A stretch of DNA of 64,000 nt from Bacteroidales bacterium (GCA_030683155.1 JAUXMV010000108.1:22995-86994), one strand, 5' to 3'. Shown: positions 46,691-56,710, numbered from the stretch's first letter. The notes: generated by a model from the letters alone, not told the origin. A program made the numbers and translations.

Positions 46691-47962
46691 ATGAATAACA
46701 AACAGTTGCTGCTTTTTTCCAGTTTTATATTTCTTTTTGCTTTATCACTATATTCTCAGGAATCTGAGGCTGTCAAAGCTTTCAGGGCAAAAAATGATTC
46801 GTTGATAAAAGCATGGCAAAAAGAATATGAAGAGCAGGCACTCCTCAGGCGCAATGCCTTTCTGGTTTATATAGACACCATCCCCACCGACAGCCTTACC
46901 GTGCTCAATGCCCGTAATATGGAGTTGCAAAACCTACCCGACCTATCGCGTTTCAAACGACTCAAACAAATTCAACTCGAAGGACATTCGTTGTTTCAGC
47001 TGCCAAAAGCGATCTTCAAAGCGGATAGCCTGACACATATTGTTGTAGGCCACAGCAAACTGGAAAAGATACAGTTCCCAACCAATCGGACAGTAAAAGT
47101 GCTTTCACTACACCATAACCAACTCAAGCGTATTCCCTACAGCGTTCGCAAACTAAAAAACCTGCGCTCGCTCAACCTTGAAAACAACAAAGTCGAGCAC
47201 ATACCGCGCTTTATCAAAAGGATGGACAGTCTGAAAGACATCAACCTCAATTTCAATCAACTTCAACTTAACAGACGTTCAAATAAACGACTGGCAAAAA
47301 TTGAAGCGATTTCATTGGGTGGCAATAAGTTGACAAAACTGCCCGAAAACATGGGTAAACTGCAAAAAACCAAATCACTTAACCTGGGGAAAAACAGCAT
47401 AAGTAGTCTGCCGGCATCCTTTGCTGAACTAAAAAATCTTGAACAAGTGATTTTTTATGAGAACAAGTTTACTGAATTCCCCGAAGTTGTGCTCAGTTTA
47501 AAGCGTCTGAAGCACATTGATTTCTATCGCAATCAATTAACATCACTACCCGACGCTTTGGGCGAACTTGACCAACTGGAGCAACTGTTCTTTTCATTCA
47601 ATCAACTGACAACTTTGCCTGAAAGCCTGCAAAAGCTCGAAAAACTGACCTATCTTTATGCCCACAACAACAAACTTATCGTATTTCCAGAATGGATAGC
47701 CAATCATAAAAAGCTGCAGCGCATCGGCATGAGCAACAACCGCATCATTCAGTTGCCCGACTTATCGTTGATGCCTGCCCTCACTGACCTGGATGTGCAA
47801 AAAAACCTCATAGACAGGTTTCCGTGGGAACTGCTGGAAAAAGAAAGTATACATCTTCTTATCCTGAAAGACAACGCATTCAACCTGAACAGCAAAGACA
47901 GAGAAAGACTAAAGAGCATATCCGAAAAACTCGAGAAAAAAGGAAGCGTTTTAGTTTATTGA
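46691..47962 (+). CDS. Secreted leucine-rich-repeat protein
   Basis: Signal peptide MNNKQLLLFSSFIFLFALSLYS, cut before QES. An acidic/basic helix (about 30-60) leads to a domain of about thirteen leucine-rich repeats (residues 75-395) of the LxxLPxxLxxLxxLxxLxLxxNxL type, for example TSLPDALGELDQLEQLFFSF and TTLPESLQKLEKLTYLYAHN. Length 423. Such proteins act in adhesion or protein binding at the surface. It is a single gene flanked by inverted micro-repeats. Confidence 0.85.
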   Translation: MNNKQLLLFSSFIFLFALSLYSQESEAVKAFRAKNDSLIKAWQKEYEEQALLRRNAFLVYIDTIPTDSLTVLNARNMELQNLPDLSRFKRLKQIQLEGHSLFQLPKAIFKADSLTHIVVGHSKLEKIQFPTNRTVKVLSLHHNQLKRIPYSVRKLKNLRSLNLENNKVEHIPRFIKRMDSLKDINLNFNQLQLNRRSNKRLAKIEAISLGGNKLTKLPENMGKLQKTKSLNLGKNSISSLPASFAELKNLEQVIFYENKFTEFPEVVLSLKRLKHIDFYRNQLTSLPDALGELDQLEQLFFSFNQLTTLPESLQKLEKLTYLYAHNNKLIVFPEWIANHKKLQRIGMSNNRIIQLPDLSLMPALTDLDVQKNLIDRFPWELLEKESIHLLILKDNAFNLNSKDRERLKSISEKLEKKGSVLVY

Positions 47963-48004
47963 TCATGAGAATTCTCAATATAAGAGAAGTGAGAAACCAA
48001 AAAT

Positions 48005-48032
48005 CTCTCTCTCAACTTTCCAACTTTACAAA
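48005..48032. repeat. Micro-repeat, right flank of the leucine-rich-repeat gene
   Basis: CTCTCTCTCAACTTTCCAACTTTAC is, on the opposite strand, close to GTAAAG and GAAAGTTGAG of the left flank. A 12-bp palindrome TGAGAATTCTCA precedes it at 47966-47977. Confidence 0.5.
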
Positions 48033-48039
48033 CTAACCT

Positions 48040-49572
48040 CTAACCATTATAATAAATAGGTGCTCCCGGGCCGAGTGGAATATTGAGCAATGCCCAACCG
48101 ACCAGCAATAATGACCAAAATATAAAAAACAAAATGGAATAGGGCAACATCGTTGAGACAAGTGTTCCTATGCCTGCTTTCTTGTCGTATTTTTCGAAGT
48201 AGACGATGATAAGGGCAAAGAAACTCATCATGGGCGAGATGATGTTGGTGACACTGTCACCGACACGGAAAACAGCCTGAGAAAGTTCAGGTGAGTAGCC
48301 AAGCAGCATAAACATCGGGATGAATACAGGGCCTAGAATGGCCCATTTGGCAGAGGCGCTTCCCATGAAAAGATTGATGAACCCTGAAAGCAAAACAAAC
48401 ATGATGAGAAGTGGAACCATGCCGATGTTCATAGCCTGAAGTACTGAAGCACCTTCAATGGCAATAATAAGTCCAAGGTGACTCCATTTAAAGTAGGCAA
48501 CAAATTGGGCTGCAAAAAATACAAGCACCATGAAGGCGGCCAAAGTCTTGAAACTTTCAACCATGCCTTTCACAACGTCGGCATCACTTTTGAAGCGTCC
48601 TGTAATGAAGCCATAAACCACTCCCAGACTGCCTGCCATAAAAAAGAGCAATGCAATGAAACCTTTCAAAAGCGGTGAATGAAGCAGAGAGTTTTCCGGT
48701 CCGCGGAAGAAACCATTCGAAGGAATCAACGTAAGTAAAATGATAGCAACCCAAATCACAGCTGCCACGATCACCCAACGCAGCCCTTTTCTCTCAATGG
48801 GATTGAGCGGGTCGATGCTTTCCTGCGGCACATCTCCTGTGTATTTTCCTAGCCGTGGCTCAACAATCTTATTGGTAATCCATGTAGCAAGAAAAGCAAT
48901 CATTACAGTGGACACCGCCATGAAATAGTAATTGGCAGTGGGTAAGACGTAATAGGTTTCGTCGAGAATGCGTGCTGATTCAGTTGAAAGTCCGGCAAGC
49001 AAGGGATCGATTGTGCCAATGAATAAATTGGCACTAAAACCACCTGAAACACCTGCAAAAGCTGCTGCCATCCCTGCAATGGGGTGTCTGCCAACAGCGT
49101 GAAAAATAATTCCTGCAAGCGGGATAATCAATACATAACCGAGGTCAGATGCTGTATTGGAAAGAATTCCTGCAAGCACTATTACAAAAGTGAGCATCCT
49201 TGCCGGCGCTTTAATAACAAGCAATCTGACAGCTGCTCCAAGAAGACCACTGCTTTCAGCAATTCCAATTCCTAAAAGCGCTACCATAACGATACCGAGC
49301 GGTGCAAAACCAACATAACTGTCCACCATCTCAAGAAATATCTTGTGAACACCTTCTCGTGACAGTAGATTAACCACATGTACCTCTTCATTTGTGGCTG
49401 GATGAAGGGCAGTCCAATCGAAGAAATGTCCGAGCCAGGAGAAAAACAACACCATCATCGCAAGAATGGCGAACAAACTTGCTGGATGCGGCAGAGCGTT
49501 GCCTCCTACCTCAACAAAGTGTAAAAACCTTGAGATTAATGTTTTCTTCTTTTGATCTGCCACCTTCTTCAT
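48040..49572 (-). CDS. AbgT family transporter
   Basis: Integral membrane protein of 510 residues with about ten to twelve helices. Members include AbgT (p-aminobenzoyl-glutamate uptake) and MtrF (drug efflux). Family features seen are the N-terminal cytoplasmic start VEVGGNALPHPASLFAIL, the re-entrant-like GGFSANLFIGTIDPLLAGLS and the NLFMGSASAKWAILGPVFIPM stretch. The direction of transport cannot be decided. No operon partners; a -7 box lies about 50 bases before the ATG. Confidence 0.92.
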   Translation of the reverse strand: MKKVADQKKKTLISRFLHFVEVGGNALPHPASLFAILAMMVLFFSWLGHFFDWTALHPATNEEVHVVNLLSREGVHKIFLEMVDSYVGFAPLGIVMVALLGIGIAESSGLLGAAVRLLVIKAPARMLTFVIVLAGILSNTASDLGYVLIIPLAGIIFHAVGRHPIAGMAAAFAGVSGGFSANLFIGTIDPLLAGLSTESARILDETYYVLPTANYYFMAVSTVMIAFLATWITNKIVEPRLGKYTGDVPQESIDPLNPIERKGLRWVIVAAVIWVAIILLTLIPSNGFFRGPENSLLHSPLLKGFIALLFFMAGSLGVVYGFITGRFKSDADVVKGMVESFKTLAAFMVLVFFAAQFVAYFKWSHLGLIIAIEGASVLQAMNIGMVPLLIMFVLLSGFINLFMGSASAKWAILGPVFIPMFMLLGYSPELSQAVFRVGDSVTNIISPMMSFFALIIVYFEKYDKKAGIGTLVSTMLPYSILFFIFWSLLLVGWALLNIPLGPGAPIYYNG

Positions 49573-49873
49573 AAGCTAAATGATTAAATATTAGATATAT
49601 AATAGAATCCCCCGCCGCAAAGATAGAATTTTTTCCGAAATATTTTCCAGCATTTCGCGCGTTTGATTGCAACCAATCTTATTGCATCGGGCTAAGCAAT
49701 TTAGATTCAGATATATGGTATCAGATGCAGTATTCTGAAAACTTCAACAAAATTTAACAGTGATTTCAACGTTCATTTGATAAAATGTTTATAATTTGGT
49801 GCACCTTTGAAAGATTTTTTAAGTACCTAAAGTCTTTTTTGGGTTACTTTGCACTTTCAAGCTAAAAAGCATT
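49573..49873. other. Divergent intergenic region abgT-like / guaA
   Basis: About 300 bases. The left part holds the AbgT promoter box. For guaA, TTACTTTG at 49844-49851 is a weak -7 candidate 22 bases before the ATG. I see no purine riboswitch or other structured element. Confidence 0.45.
49618..49625 (-). promoter_or_regulatory. -7 box of the AbgT gene
   Basis: On the minus strand TATCTTTG matches TAnnTTTG exactly; start point about 49612, leader of about 40 bases. No clear -33. Confidence 0.5.
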
Positions 49874-51406
49874 ATGACGCAGGAAACTATATTGATACTT
49901 GATTTCGGATCACAATACACCCAGCTGATAGCCAGGCGTGTACGTGAGCTGAATGTTTATTGTGAAATACATCCATACAATCACATCCCCGAGCTCTCTG
50001 CTGCTGTAAAAGGCGTTATTCTATCCGGAAGCCCTTATTCAGTTCGCGATGGCGTGTTGCCTGCTCCCGACCTGAAGCTTTTTCGTGGCAAATTCCCATT
50101 GCTGGGTGTATGTTATGGTGCGCAGTTGCTTGCCCTTGAAAACAATGGCAATGTGGAACAATCCGCTATCCGTGAATACGGCAGAGCGCGGTTGCAACAA
50201 ATTGATCAAACTTGCCCCCTTGTGCAAAACATGAGCGAAGGCACACAGGTTTGGATGTCGCATGGTGATACTATCCTTTCTTTACCCCCGGATTTTGAAA
50301 TTATTGCAAGCACAGCCGATGTTGCCATTGGTGGATTTCATGTGAAAGACGAGCACACTTATGGCATTCAGTTTCACCCCGAAGTTTATCATTCTGAGGA
50401 AGGAATGATCTTGCTGAAGAATTTCGTTGTCAATATCTGTGGATGTCATCAAAGCTGGACTCCCGACTCATTTATCGAAGCCAGCGTTTCAGAATTGAGA
50501 CAAAAGATTGGAAATGATAAAGTTGTACTGGGCCTCAGCGGCGGCGTAGATTCTTCTGTGGCCGCCATGCTTTTGCACCGCGCTATTGGCAAAAACCTGT
50601 ATTGCATTTTCGTCGATAATGGTCTTTTGCGCAAAAATGAATTCGAAAAAGTGATACACTCTTATCTCGATCTTGGTCTCAATGTGAAAGGTGTGCAGGC
50701 GGCTGACCGCTTCCTGGATGCACTTAAAGGTGAGGCCGAGCCTGAAAAGAAACGTAAAATCATCGGCAATACCTTTATCGAAGTTTTTGATGAAGAAGCC
50801 CACCATATTGAAGATGTAAGCTGGTTGGCCCAGGGGACAATTTATCCCGATGTCATTGAATCAATTTCAGTGAATGGTCCTTCTGCAACAATAAAATCGC
50901 ATCACAATGTGGGTGGACTTCCTGATTTCATGAAACTGAAAATCGTCGAGCCATTGAATACCTTGTTCAAAGACGAAGTAAGAATCATTGGCCGGCAGCT
51001 TGGACTTCCGTCGTTTATCATCGACAGACATCCGTTTCCGGGACCTGGGCTTGGCATCCGTATCTTAGGAGATGTAACCGCCGAAAAAGTAAGAATTTTG
51101 CAGGATGTTGATGATATTTATGTAGAAGGGCTGATTCAGCATGATTTATACCACAAAGTGTGGCAAGCAGCTGCTATTTTACTTCCGGTTCAGTCAGTTG
51201 GTGTAATGGGAGATGAGCGCACATATGAAAATGTTGTAGCTTTGAGGGCTGTAAACTCAACAGACGGTATGACGGCTGACTGGTCGCATCTGCCTTATGA
51301 GTTTCTTTCGAAGATCTCAAATGAGATCATCAATAAAGTTAAAGGGGTTAACCGTGTTGTTTATGATATCAGTTCAAAACCACCAGCAACCATTGAATGG
51401 GAATAA
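49874..51406 (+). CDS. guaA: GMP synthase (glutamine-hydrolysing)
   Basis: Makes GMP from XMP, glutamine and ATP. The glutamine amidotransferase domain (about 5-190) has C80 in GVCYGAQLL and the H168/E170 pair in [11 protein letters not shown]. The ATP-pyrophosphatase domain carries the P-loop SGGVDSS (222-228). The C-terminal dimerisation domain has the usual [14 protein letters not shown]. Length 510 is normal. Translation starts at the ATG 49874. The next gene begins 10 bases after the stop, suggesting co-transcription with a LysM protein. Confidence 0.97.
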   Translation: MTQETILILDFGSQYTQLIARRVRELNVYCEIHPYNHIPELSAAVKGVILSGSPYSVRDGVLPAPDLKLFRGKFPLLGVCYGAQLLALENNGNVEQSAIREYGRARLQQIDQTCPLVQNMSEGTQVWMSHGDTILSLPPDFEIIASTADVAIGGFHVKDEHTYGIQFHPEVYHSEEGMILLKNFVVNICGCHQSWTPDSFIEASVSELRQKIGNDKVVLGLSGGVDSSVAAMLLHRAIGKNLYCIFVDNGLLRKNEFEKVIHSYLDLGLNVKGVQAADRFLDALKGEAEPEKKRKIIGNTFIEVFDEEAHHIEDVSWLAQGTIYPDVIESISVNGPSATIKSHHNVGGLPDFMKLKIVEPLNTLFKDEVRIIGRQLGLPSFIIDRHPFPGPGLGIRILGDVTAEKVRILQDVDDIYVEGLIQHDLYHKVWQAAAILLPVQSVGVMGDERTYENVVALRAVNSTDGMTADWSHLPYEFLSKISNEIINKVKGVNRVVYDISSKPPATIEWE

Positions 51407-51416
51407 AACGCATCTG

Positions 51417-54095
51417 ATGAGAGCACATATTGCGATAGAAAAACAGTCCGGGGCATTAAAAATCATAGTGTTTTTTTTGCTGATGCTGTTGTTTTACAAT
51501 TTGCCATTAACGGCACAGGTGTCGGTCAAATTATCTCAAACAATAGAGCAATATGAGGGTAAAAGTTATTATCTGCATGTTGTAGAATCTCAGCAGACAC
51601 TTTTTGGTATTTCCAAGGCTTATGGTATCACTGTAGAATCATTGATGATGGCCAATCCGGATGCCAGAAGAGGCATCAGGGTAAATCAGGTTTTACGCGT
51701 ACCAGCCGGGGGCAACCTTAATCCTGCAGCAATGACAACGACTGCACCCAAGCCGGATAAGGCAGCGAATGATGAATACGAATACATTTACCATGTAGCA
51801 GGCAAGAATGAAACCTTCGCCTACCTTGCTGACATTTATCTGATGAATGAACGACTTATCCGCAATGCCAATCCAAGCCGAGGTGAGCCCTTTACCGAAG
51901 GCGACTACATTTTGGTGCCTATCACTAAAAAAGGAACACCCCCATCGGCAACGGAGTCTCAGTACAAACGCAGTGGGTTCGATCCTTTTGTGAGAACCAC
52001 GCCAACGCCTTCTCAAGCACAGACTCAAACACAACAAACACGTCCTGTACAGCAATCAACATCTGGTTCAGCTTCAACCGGTCAGCAACAATTGACTGAT
52101 TCCAAACCTGTTGAGATGGTTGCTTCATTTGATCAGCCAGTGCAGCAAACGCAAAACAGACCCAAAGAACCTGTTATGCCTGACAATTCACCTAAAACGG
52201 AAAGCAGCACCGATAAACATATTGTGAAACCGCAGGAAACCCTTTATAGTGTTGCACGAAAGTACAATTTGTCGCCTGCAGAAATACTTTCTGCCAATCC
52301 AGGCATGAGTGAAAACCTCAAAGCCGGACAGATTGTAAAGATACCCGGACAAAAACAAACCTCACAGTCTGCAGCAAGCCAGGGAAATGATTCCTTAATT
52401 TATCATACTGTAGAAAAAGGCGAAACACTCTTCCGAATATCAAGGCAGTATGCTGTGAGTATAGAAGAACTCAAAAAAACAAACCCTGGTCTTACAGAAA
52501 CATTGAAGGTTGGTCAAAAGATTTTGATTTCCAAAAAAAAAATAACCCAGCCTTACCTCATACATAAAGTTGAAAACCAGCAAAGAACAAAACTTCTGGC
52601 ACGTGATTTTGGCATTACAATGGACGAAATCAACAACCTCAATCCCAGCATCGGCAAACAGGTTTTTCCAAATCAAAAAGTTAAAATTCCATTAGATCCT
52701 CAATCGGAATATACGCCGGTTAAGCCAGGACAGATAAGGGAATATGATTTTAAGCAAGATACCCCGGATATTGAACCTGATGAAATTGTTTCCGAAGATG
52801 AATACGCATGTGAGGTGGACGAAGAAAACAGGGCAAAATTATACAGGGTTGCCTTGATGCTTCCATTATTTCTGGAAGATGTAGAAGCCATGAAAGGGAT
52901 TGGGCAGAGGCCGGCCCAAGATTCAGACACTCCACGTCCATTGGCTTTTCTGCCATTTTATAATGGGTTTTTGATGGCAGCCGACTCCCTTGCCACGCAC
53001 TTTGGTTTGAAACTCGAATTGATGGTGTATGATGTAGACCAGTCAACGGCAAAAGCATCCAAAGCATTGAATGACCCTAAGCTGAAAAGTGTTGATCTCA
53101 TTATTGGTCCATTCTTCAGTCAACCCTTTGATATGCTTGCCTCCTTTGCCAATGAAAATAAAATTTTGATTATAAACCCAATGTCACAGCGCAAAGAGAT
53201 TACCTATGGAAATCCATTTGTTGTGAAACTAAAACCTGATGTAAACGATCAGTTTGAACAGGTTGCAGCATCCATTGCAGGTAATTATCCTGATGCAAAA
53301 GTCTTTATTTATCATTCAAATGCTTTCAGAAATGCAAATGAAGTAAATCTGTTAAAGGAGAAACTTGAAAAACATCTGCCACATCAGATTAAAATCTCTA
53401 ATACAGATATTTTGAGGGCTGACGAAAGACATAGAAGAAGAGCGGCTTTTGCAACCGGATTTTTTGAAGCTGAAGGCAGACGATTTGATACACATATACT
53501 TCGTGAGCAATCCTATGACAGTGCAGTGTTTGAAAACGCAATAAAGGTTTTTGCCTATGACCGCGACAGCATCAGAAGTTTCAGGAGAAACATGTCAAAC
53601 ATCAGAGATAATGTTGTTGTAGTTTACTCTGAAGACAGGGTTTTTGCCATGGAATTTATCAATAAAATCAATCAGATCTCTGACTCGATCAGCATTAAAG
53701 TTATTGGACTTCCTCACTGGAATCGTTTCGACAACCTCTTCAACGAGCACCTCCTCAGATTGAATGCCCATTATCTTGAACCGTCTTTTATTGATTACAA
53801 TAATCTTAAAACTGAATTTTTTATTCAGCAGTACCGCAGTGAAAATGGCATCGAACCGACGAACTATGCTTTTGAAGGTTTTGACATAGGATGGTATTTC
53901 CTGAGTTTGTTGCAACGATATGGTAAAGATGCTGCTTATTGTCTGCCCGATTATAAAGCTAAATTATTGCAAACCAGCTATTCATTTAAGCGTACTGATG
54001 ATAATAACGGCTTTGAAAACACCTATTGGAATATTTATTCCTATCGAAATTACCGATTAATGCCAGTAACTAACAGTTACTTTTTCAAAAGATAA
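51417..54095 (+). CDS. LysM protein with C-terminal periplasmic-binding-like domain
   Basis: I start at ATG 51417, 10 bases after guaA, because the signal peptide follows (IIVFFLLMLLFYNLPLTAQ); the open frame upstream overlaps guaA. Five LysM modules read in order (first with SYYLHVVESQQTLFGISKAYG, others with ETLYSVARKYN, ETLFRISRQYA); a Q/T/P-rich linker separates modules 2 and 3. From about residue 490 the chain resembles a type I periplasmic-binding fold (YRVALMLPLFL, LPFYNGFLMAADSL, LIIGPFFSQPFDMLASFANE). The mix suggests a cell-wall-bound sensor or scaffold of Bacteroidota. The ligand is unknown. Confidence 0.88.
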   Translation: MRAHIAIEKQSGALKIIVFFLLMLLFYNLPLTAQVSVKLSQTIEQYEGKSYYLHVVESQQTLFGISKAYGITVESLMMANPDARRGIRVNQVLRVPAGGNLNPAAMTTTAPKPDKAANDEYEYIYHVAGKNETFAYLADIYLMNERLIRNANPSRGEPFTEGDYILVPITKKGTPPSATESQYKRSGFDPFVRTTPTPSQAQTQTQQTRPVQQSTSGSASTGQQQLTDSKPVEMVASFDQPVQQTQNRPKEPVMPDNSPKTESSTDKHIVKPQETLYSVARKYNLSPAEILSANPGMSENLKAGQIVKIPGQKQTSQSAASQGNDSLIYHTVEKGETLFRISRQYAVSIEELKKTNPGLTETLKVGQKILISKKKITQPYLIHKVENQQRTKLLARDFGITMDEINNLNPSIGKQVFPNQKVKIPLDPQSEYTPVKPGQIREYDFKQDTPDIEPDEIVSEDEYACEVDEENRAKLYRVALMLPLFLEDVEAMKGIGQRPAQDSDTPRPLAFLPFYNGFLMAADSLATHFGLKLELMVYDVDQSTAKASKALNDPKLKSVDLIIGPFFSQPFDMLASFANENKILIINPMSQRKEITYGNPFVVKLKPDVNDQFEQVAASIAGNYPDAKVFIYHSNAFRNANEVNLLKEKLEKHLPHQIKISNTDILRADERHRRRAAFATGFFEAEGRRFDTHILREQSYDSAVFENAIKVFAYDRDSIRSFRRNMSNIRDNVVVVYSEDRVFAMEFINKINQISDSISIKVIGLPHWNRFDNLFNEHLLRLNAHYLEPSFIDYNNLKTEFFIQQYRSENGIEPTNYAFEGFDIGWYFLSLLQRYGKDAAYCLPDYKAKLLQTSYSFKRTDDNNGFENTYWNIYSYRNYRLMPVTNSYFFKR

Positions 54096-54109
54096 AATCG
54101 ATGTATCTC

Positions 54110-54787
54110 ATGAAAAAGAAACTACTATTTGCTTCAAAACTCCTTTATCTGATCACATTTGTTCTGATCCTTGTTTCATGCAATGGTAAAGTTAAGAAAT
54201 CCTATTACGACAACGGAAACCTGCGTTCAATACTACAATATGAAGACGGCAAGCTAAATGGCCATTGTGAATGGTTTCATGAAAATGGTCGTTTGCAAAT
54301 GGAATCGGAATATGTTCTTAATTCACTTCATGGTAAACAAACAAGATATTACGAAAATGGAGTGATTCAGTCCGTTGCATTTTATAAAAACAATCTGCTG
54401 GATAGTGTTAATCAACAATTCAGCATCAATGGCAAACTAATTCAAAATGAAACATATAGAAGAGACAGCCTTCATGGATTGTTTCAACGCTTTTATGAAC
54501 GAGGTCAGATAATGGTGGATGGTCAATATGAAAGTGGCATGATGCACGGGGAATGGCTTTTTTATGATACCGGTGGCGCTATCGTTGGCAGGGCATCTTT
54601 CGATATGGGAAGCGGATTACAAAAAGGCTGGCATCCAAATGGAAAACTTTCGAGAGTCATTCACTATAAAGACAACCTCAGGCATGGAGCAGAGGAGTAT
54701 TACAACTTTGAAGGCAAGCTCCATATGATTCGCTACTATGAATATGGCGATCTGGTTCGTGAGGAACTTGTTGATAATCAACAATAA
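54110..54787 (+). CDS. MORN-repeat (YwqK-like) lipoprotein
   Basis: Lipobox LVSC at about residue 24 from the chosen start (MKKKLLFASKLLYL, ATG 54110). The mature part is a run of about eight MORN-variant repeats (YYDNGNLRSILQYEDGKLNGH, WHPNGKLSRVIHYKDNLRHG). MORN repeats form beta-hairpin ladders; their role in secreted Bacteroidota proteins is unclear. It begins 15 bases after the LysM gene stop; likely same transcript, ending convergently with the DUF423 gene. Confidence 0.85.
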   Translation: MKKKLLFASKLLYLITFVLILVSCNGKVKKSYYDNGNLRSILQYEDGKLNGHCEWFHENGRLQMESEYVLNSLHGKQTRYYENGVIQSVAFYKNNLLDSVNQQFSINGKLIQNETYRRDSLHGLFQRFYERGQIMVDGQYESGMMHGEWLFYDTGGAIVGRASFDMGSGLQKGWHPNGKLSRVIHYKDNLRHGAEEYYNFEGKLHMIRYYEYGDLVREELVDNQQ

Positions 54788-54794
54788 AAATCAG

Positions 54795-55202
54795 TTAAAA
54801 GTCTTCTTCATTTTCTTCGGCTGCCTTAAAAGCCGAAATCACAAGCAAAATCCATCCTGCGATAAAAAGCAAACCTCCAAAAGGTGTGACAGGACCCAGC
54901 CATGGCCAGTAAAAACCTGTCAACTCACGTGTAGCTAAAAGCATGATTGAACCAGAAAAGAGCAGCGTTCCAAGCCAGAATGCATGAAAAGCAAAAGTAA
55001 AAAACCTGTTGTCAATATGTTGTGAAACAGCAGCCATAAAAAGTATTGCAAAAGCATGGTACATCAGATAGCGAATTGCAGTTTCAAAATTTTGAAGATC
55101 GGTCATGCTGATATTTTCTTTCAGCCAATGAGCACCAAGCGCGCCCAATGCCACTCCCGTAGCCACTATAATTCCTCCTGTTGCAATAAGTTTAGTTCTC
55201 AT
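54795..55202 (-). CDS. DUF423 family membrane protein
   Basis: A 135-residue inner-membrane protein with four hydrophobic segments. Motifs of DUF423 (PF04241) are clear: ALGAHWLKE, AIRYLMYHAFAILFMA, LLFSGSIMLLA and TPFGGLLFIAGWILL. The start at 55202 is preferred over the longer frame. The family has no known activity. The stop lies 7 bases from the stop of the convergent MORN gene, so transcripts probably overlap. Confidence 0.9.
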   Translation of the reverse strand: MRTKLIATGGIIVATGVALGALGAHWLKENISMTDLQNFETAIRYLMYHAFAILFMAAVSQHIDNRFFTFAFHAFWLGTLLFSGSIMLLATRELTGFYWPWLGPVTPFGGLLFIAGWILLVISAFKAAEENEEDF

Positions 55203-55281
55203 AAAGAAATATTTAATAACCATCTATAAACTACATTCCAGCCTCTGTGGACAAGAAAAACATCGTATTTTCGCGTCTCAA

Positions 55282-55554
55282 ATGTACAAAAAAATGAATG
55301 CATCTATCGACATTAGTTACTATCCGCTTCACGATGAATATATTCCACCTATAAAGGATTTTATTCAAAGATTGAATCAGCATGAAAATATTGTGGTTAA
55401 CACCAACGGAATGAGTACGCAAGTGTTTGGTGATTACGACCAGCTCATGTTAATTTTATCTGCTGAAATAAAGAAATCCTTCGATCTGCCGCATTCTGTT
55501 TTTATTCTCAAAATTGTGAATGCTGATCTAAATCACAAAGATGGCTCCCGCTGA
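55282..55554 (+). CDS. YkoF-like (thiamine-binding domain) small protein
   Basis: A 90-residue protein of the YkoF/MTH1187 ferredoxin-like fold. Recognisable are IDISYYPLHDEYIPPIKDF and VNTNGMSTQVFGDYDQL. YkoF in Bacillus binds hydroxymethylpyrimidine moieties of thiamine. The start may be Met5 (55294). It overlaps the pnuC-like gene by 14 bases and is the first gene of a coupled run, so it probably binds the ligand or precursor that the transporter handles. No TPP riboswitch is visible upstream. Confidence 0.75.
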   Translation: MYKKMNASIDISYYPLHDEYIPPIKDFIQRLNQHENIVVNTNGMSTQVFGDYDQLMLILSAEIKKSFDLPHSVFILKIVNADLNHKDGSR

Positions 55555-56149
55555 TTTTTTTGATTTATTTCTGCAAAACCTTTTACAGACAACTTTGCTG
55601 GAAATTATTGCAGTTATCTTTGGCTTGCTGAGTGTCTGGTACAGCATGAAAGTAAATATACTCGTTTACCCTACTGGTATTGTGAGTGTTATAATTTATG
55701 TATACATCTGTTTTTTTGCCGGCTTATATGCCGATATGGGCATTAATTTTGTCTATTTCATCATGAGCGTCTATGGTTGGTACAACTGGACACGGCCACA
55801 GACCGACAAACCCAGGCTTCCTGTGACATTTTCTTCAAAACAAGATCAAATTATAGCGATTAGTGGAACAATCGTTTCATTTGTTATAATTCGCGAGGTA
55901 CTGATAGAATATACCGACAGCACTGTACCAAATATTGATGCCTTTACAACTTCTGTCTTTATTGTTGGCATGTGGCTCATGGCAGTAAAGAAGGTTGAGA
56001 ACTGGATTTACTGGATCATTGGCGATATCGTTTCTGTTCCATTGTATTTTTATAAAGGATTGGTTTTTACCAGTTTTCAGTATCTCGTTTTTTTGATATT
56101 AGCCATATTGGGCTATATCGCCTGGCGAAAGGAGGCACAACGTGCTTAA
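55541..56149 (+). CDS. PnuC-family vitamin-precursor transporter
   Basis: A 202-residue membrane protein with about seven helices. PnuC signatures are MSVYGWYNWTRP and VENWIYWIIGDIVSVPLYFYK. The family takes up nicotinamide riboside (PnuC), thiamine (PnuT) or riboflavin (PnuX) by facilitated diffusion, trapped by a downstream kinase. The next gene is a NadR-type kinase, the preceding one a YkoF-like protein, so evidence for nicotinamide riboside and for thiamine competes. Overlaps both neighbours. Confidence 0.9.
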   Translation: MAPADFFDLFLQNLLQTTLLEIIAVIFGLLSVWYSMKVNILVYPTGIVSVIIYVYICFFAGLYADMGINFVYFIMSVYGWYNWTRPQTDKPRLPVTFSSKQDQIIAISGTIVSFVIIREVLIEYTDSTVPNIDAFTTSVFIVGMWLMAVKKVENWIYWIIGDIVSVPLYFYKGLVFTSFQYLVFLILAILGYIAWRKEAQRA

Positions 56150-56702
56150 ACGGATTGCTGTCACAGGTCCGGAATCTACCGGAAAATCATGGCTGGCAGA
56201 AAAGCTTGCTGCTTATTTTCATGCAGAATGGATACCCGAATACGCAAGGGAATATCTGGACAACGCCACTGCAAGCAATGAGCATCCGGGTTTAGCAAAG
56301 CCACAAACCAACACTGAAAGGAACTACAGCCTTTCCGATATCGAAAAGATCGCCATGATGCAAATGGAATTGATTGAAAAAGAAGCTAAAAAGACTAAAG
56401 GACTTCTTATCGCAGATACTGAAATGCTTGTTTGCAGTGTTTGGGCTGAATATGTCTTTGGTGAAATCCCTGAAAGTATCTCAAATCTTACAAAAAACCA
56501 ACATTTCGACCTTTATCTTTTGTGCAATACCGACATCCCTTGGGAAGCAGATGCACTGCGGGAGCATCCAAATGAAAGGGCTGTCATTTTTGCCAAATAT
56601 GAATCCGCACTGATTCAAAGAGGCTGGCCGTATGTGATTATTTCAGGTTTGCACAATGAAAGACTAAACAACGCCGTTCAGGCTATTGAAAAAATTCTAT
56701 AA
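56142..56702 (+). CDS. NadR-type nicotinamide riboside kinase-like ATPase
   Basis: Probably phosphorylates the vitamin imported by PnuC so that it is trapped. The 186 residues contain the P-loop GPESTGKS (9-16), WIPEYAREYLD as in NadR kinase domains, LLIADTEMLV (Walker B region) and DIPWEADALREHPN. It lacks the N-terminal adenylyltransferase and helix-turn-helix of full NadR. The start is GTG at 56142, preceded by AAAGGAGG, one of the few real Shine-Dalgarno sequences here. Overlaps pnuC by 8 bases. Confidence 0.88.
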   Translation: MLKRIAVTGPESTGKSWLAEKLAAYFHAEWIPEYAREYLDNATASNEHPGLAKPQTNTERNYSLSDIEKIAMMQMELIEKEAKKTKGLLIADTEMLVCSVWAEYVFGEIPESISNLTKNQHFDLYLLCNTDIPWEADALREHPNERAVIFAKYESALIQRGWPYVIISGLHNERLNNAVQAIEKIL

Positions 56703-56710
56703 AACGATTC

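Noticed and set aside
51297..51416. Long N-terminal extension of the LysM protein overlapping guaA
   Set aside because: The signal peptide begins after ATG 51417, and the overlap peptide is only a shadow of the guaA 3' end.
55231..55281. TPP riboswitch before the YkoF-PnuC operon
   Set aside because: The leader is too short and lacks the conserved CTGAGA element.
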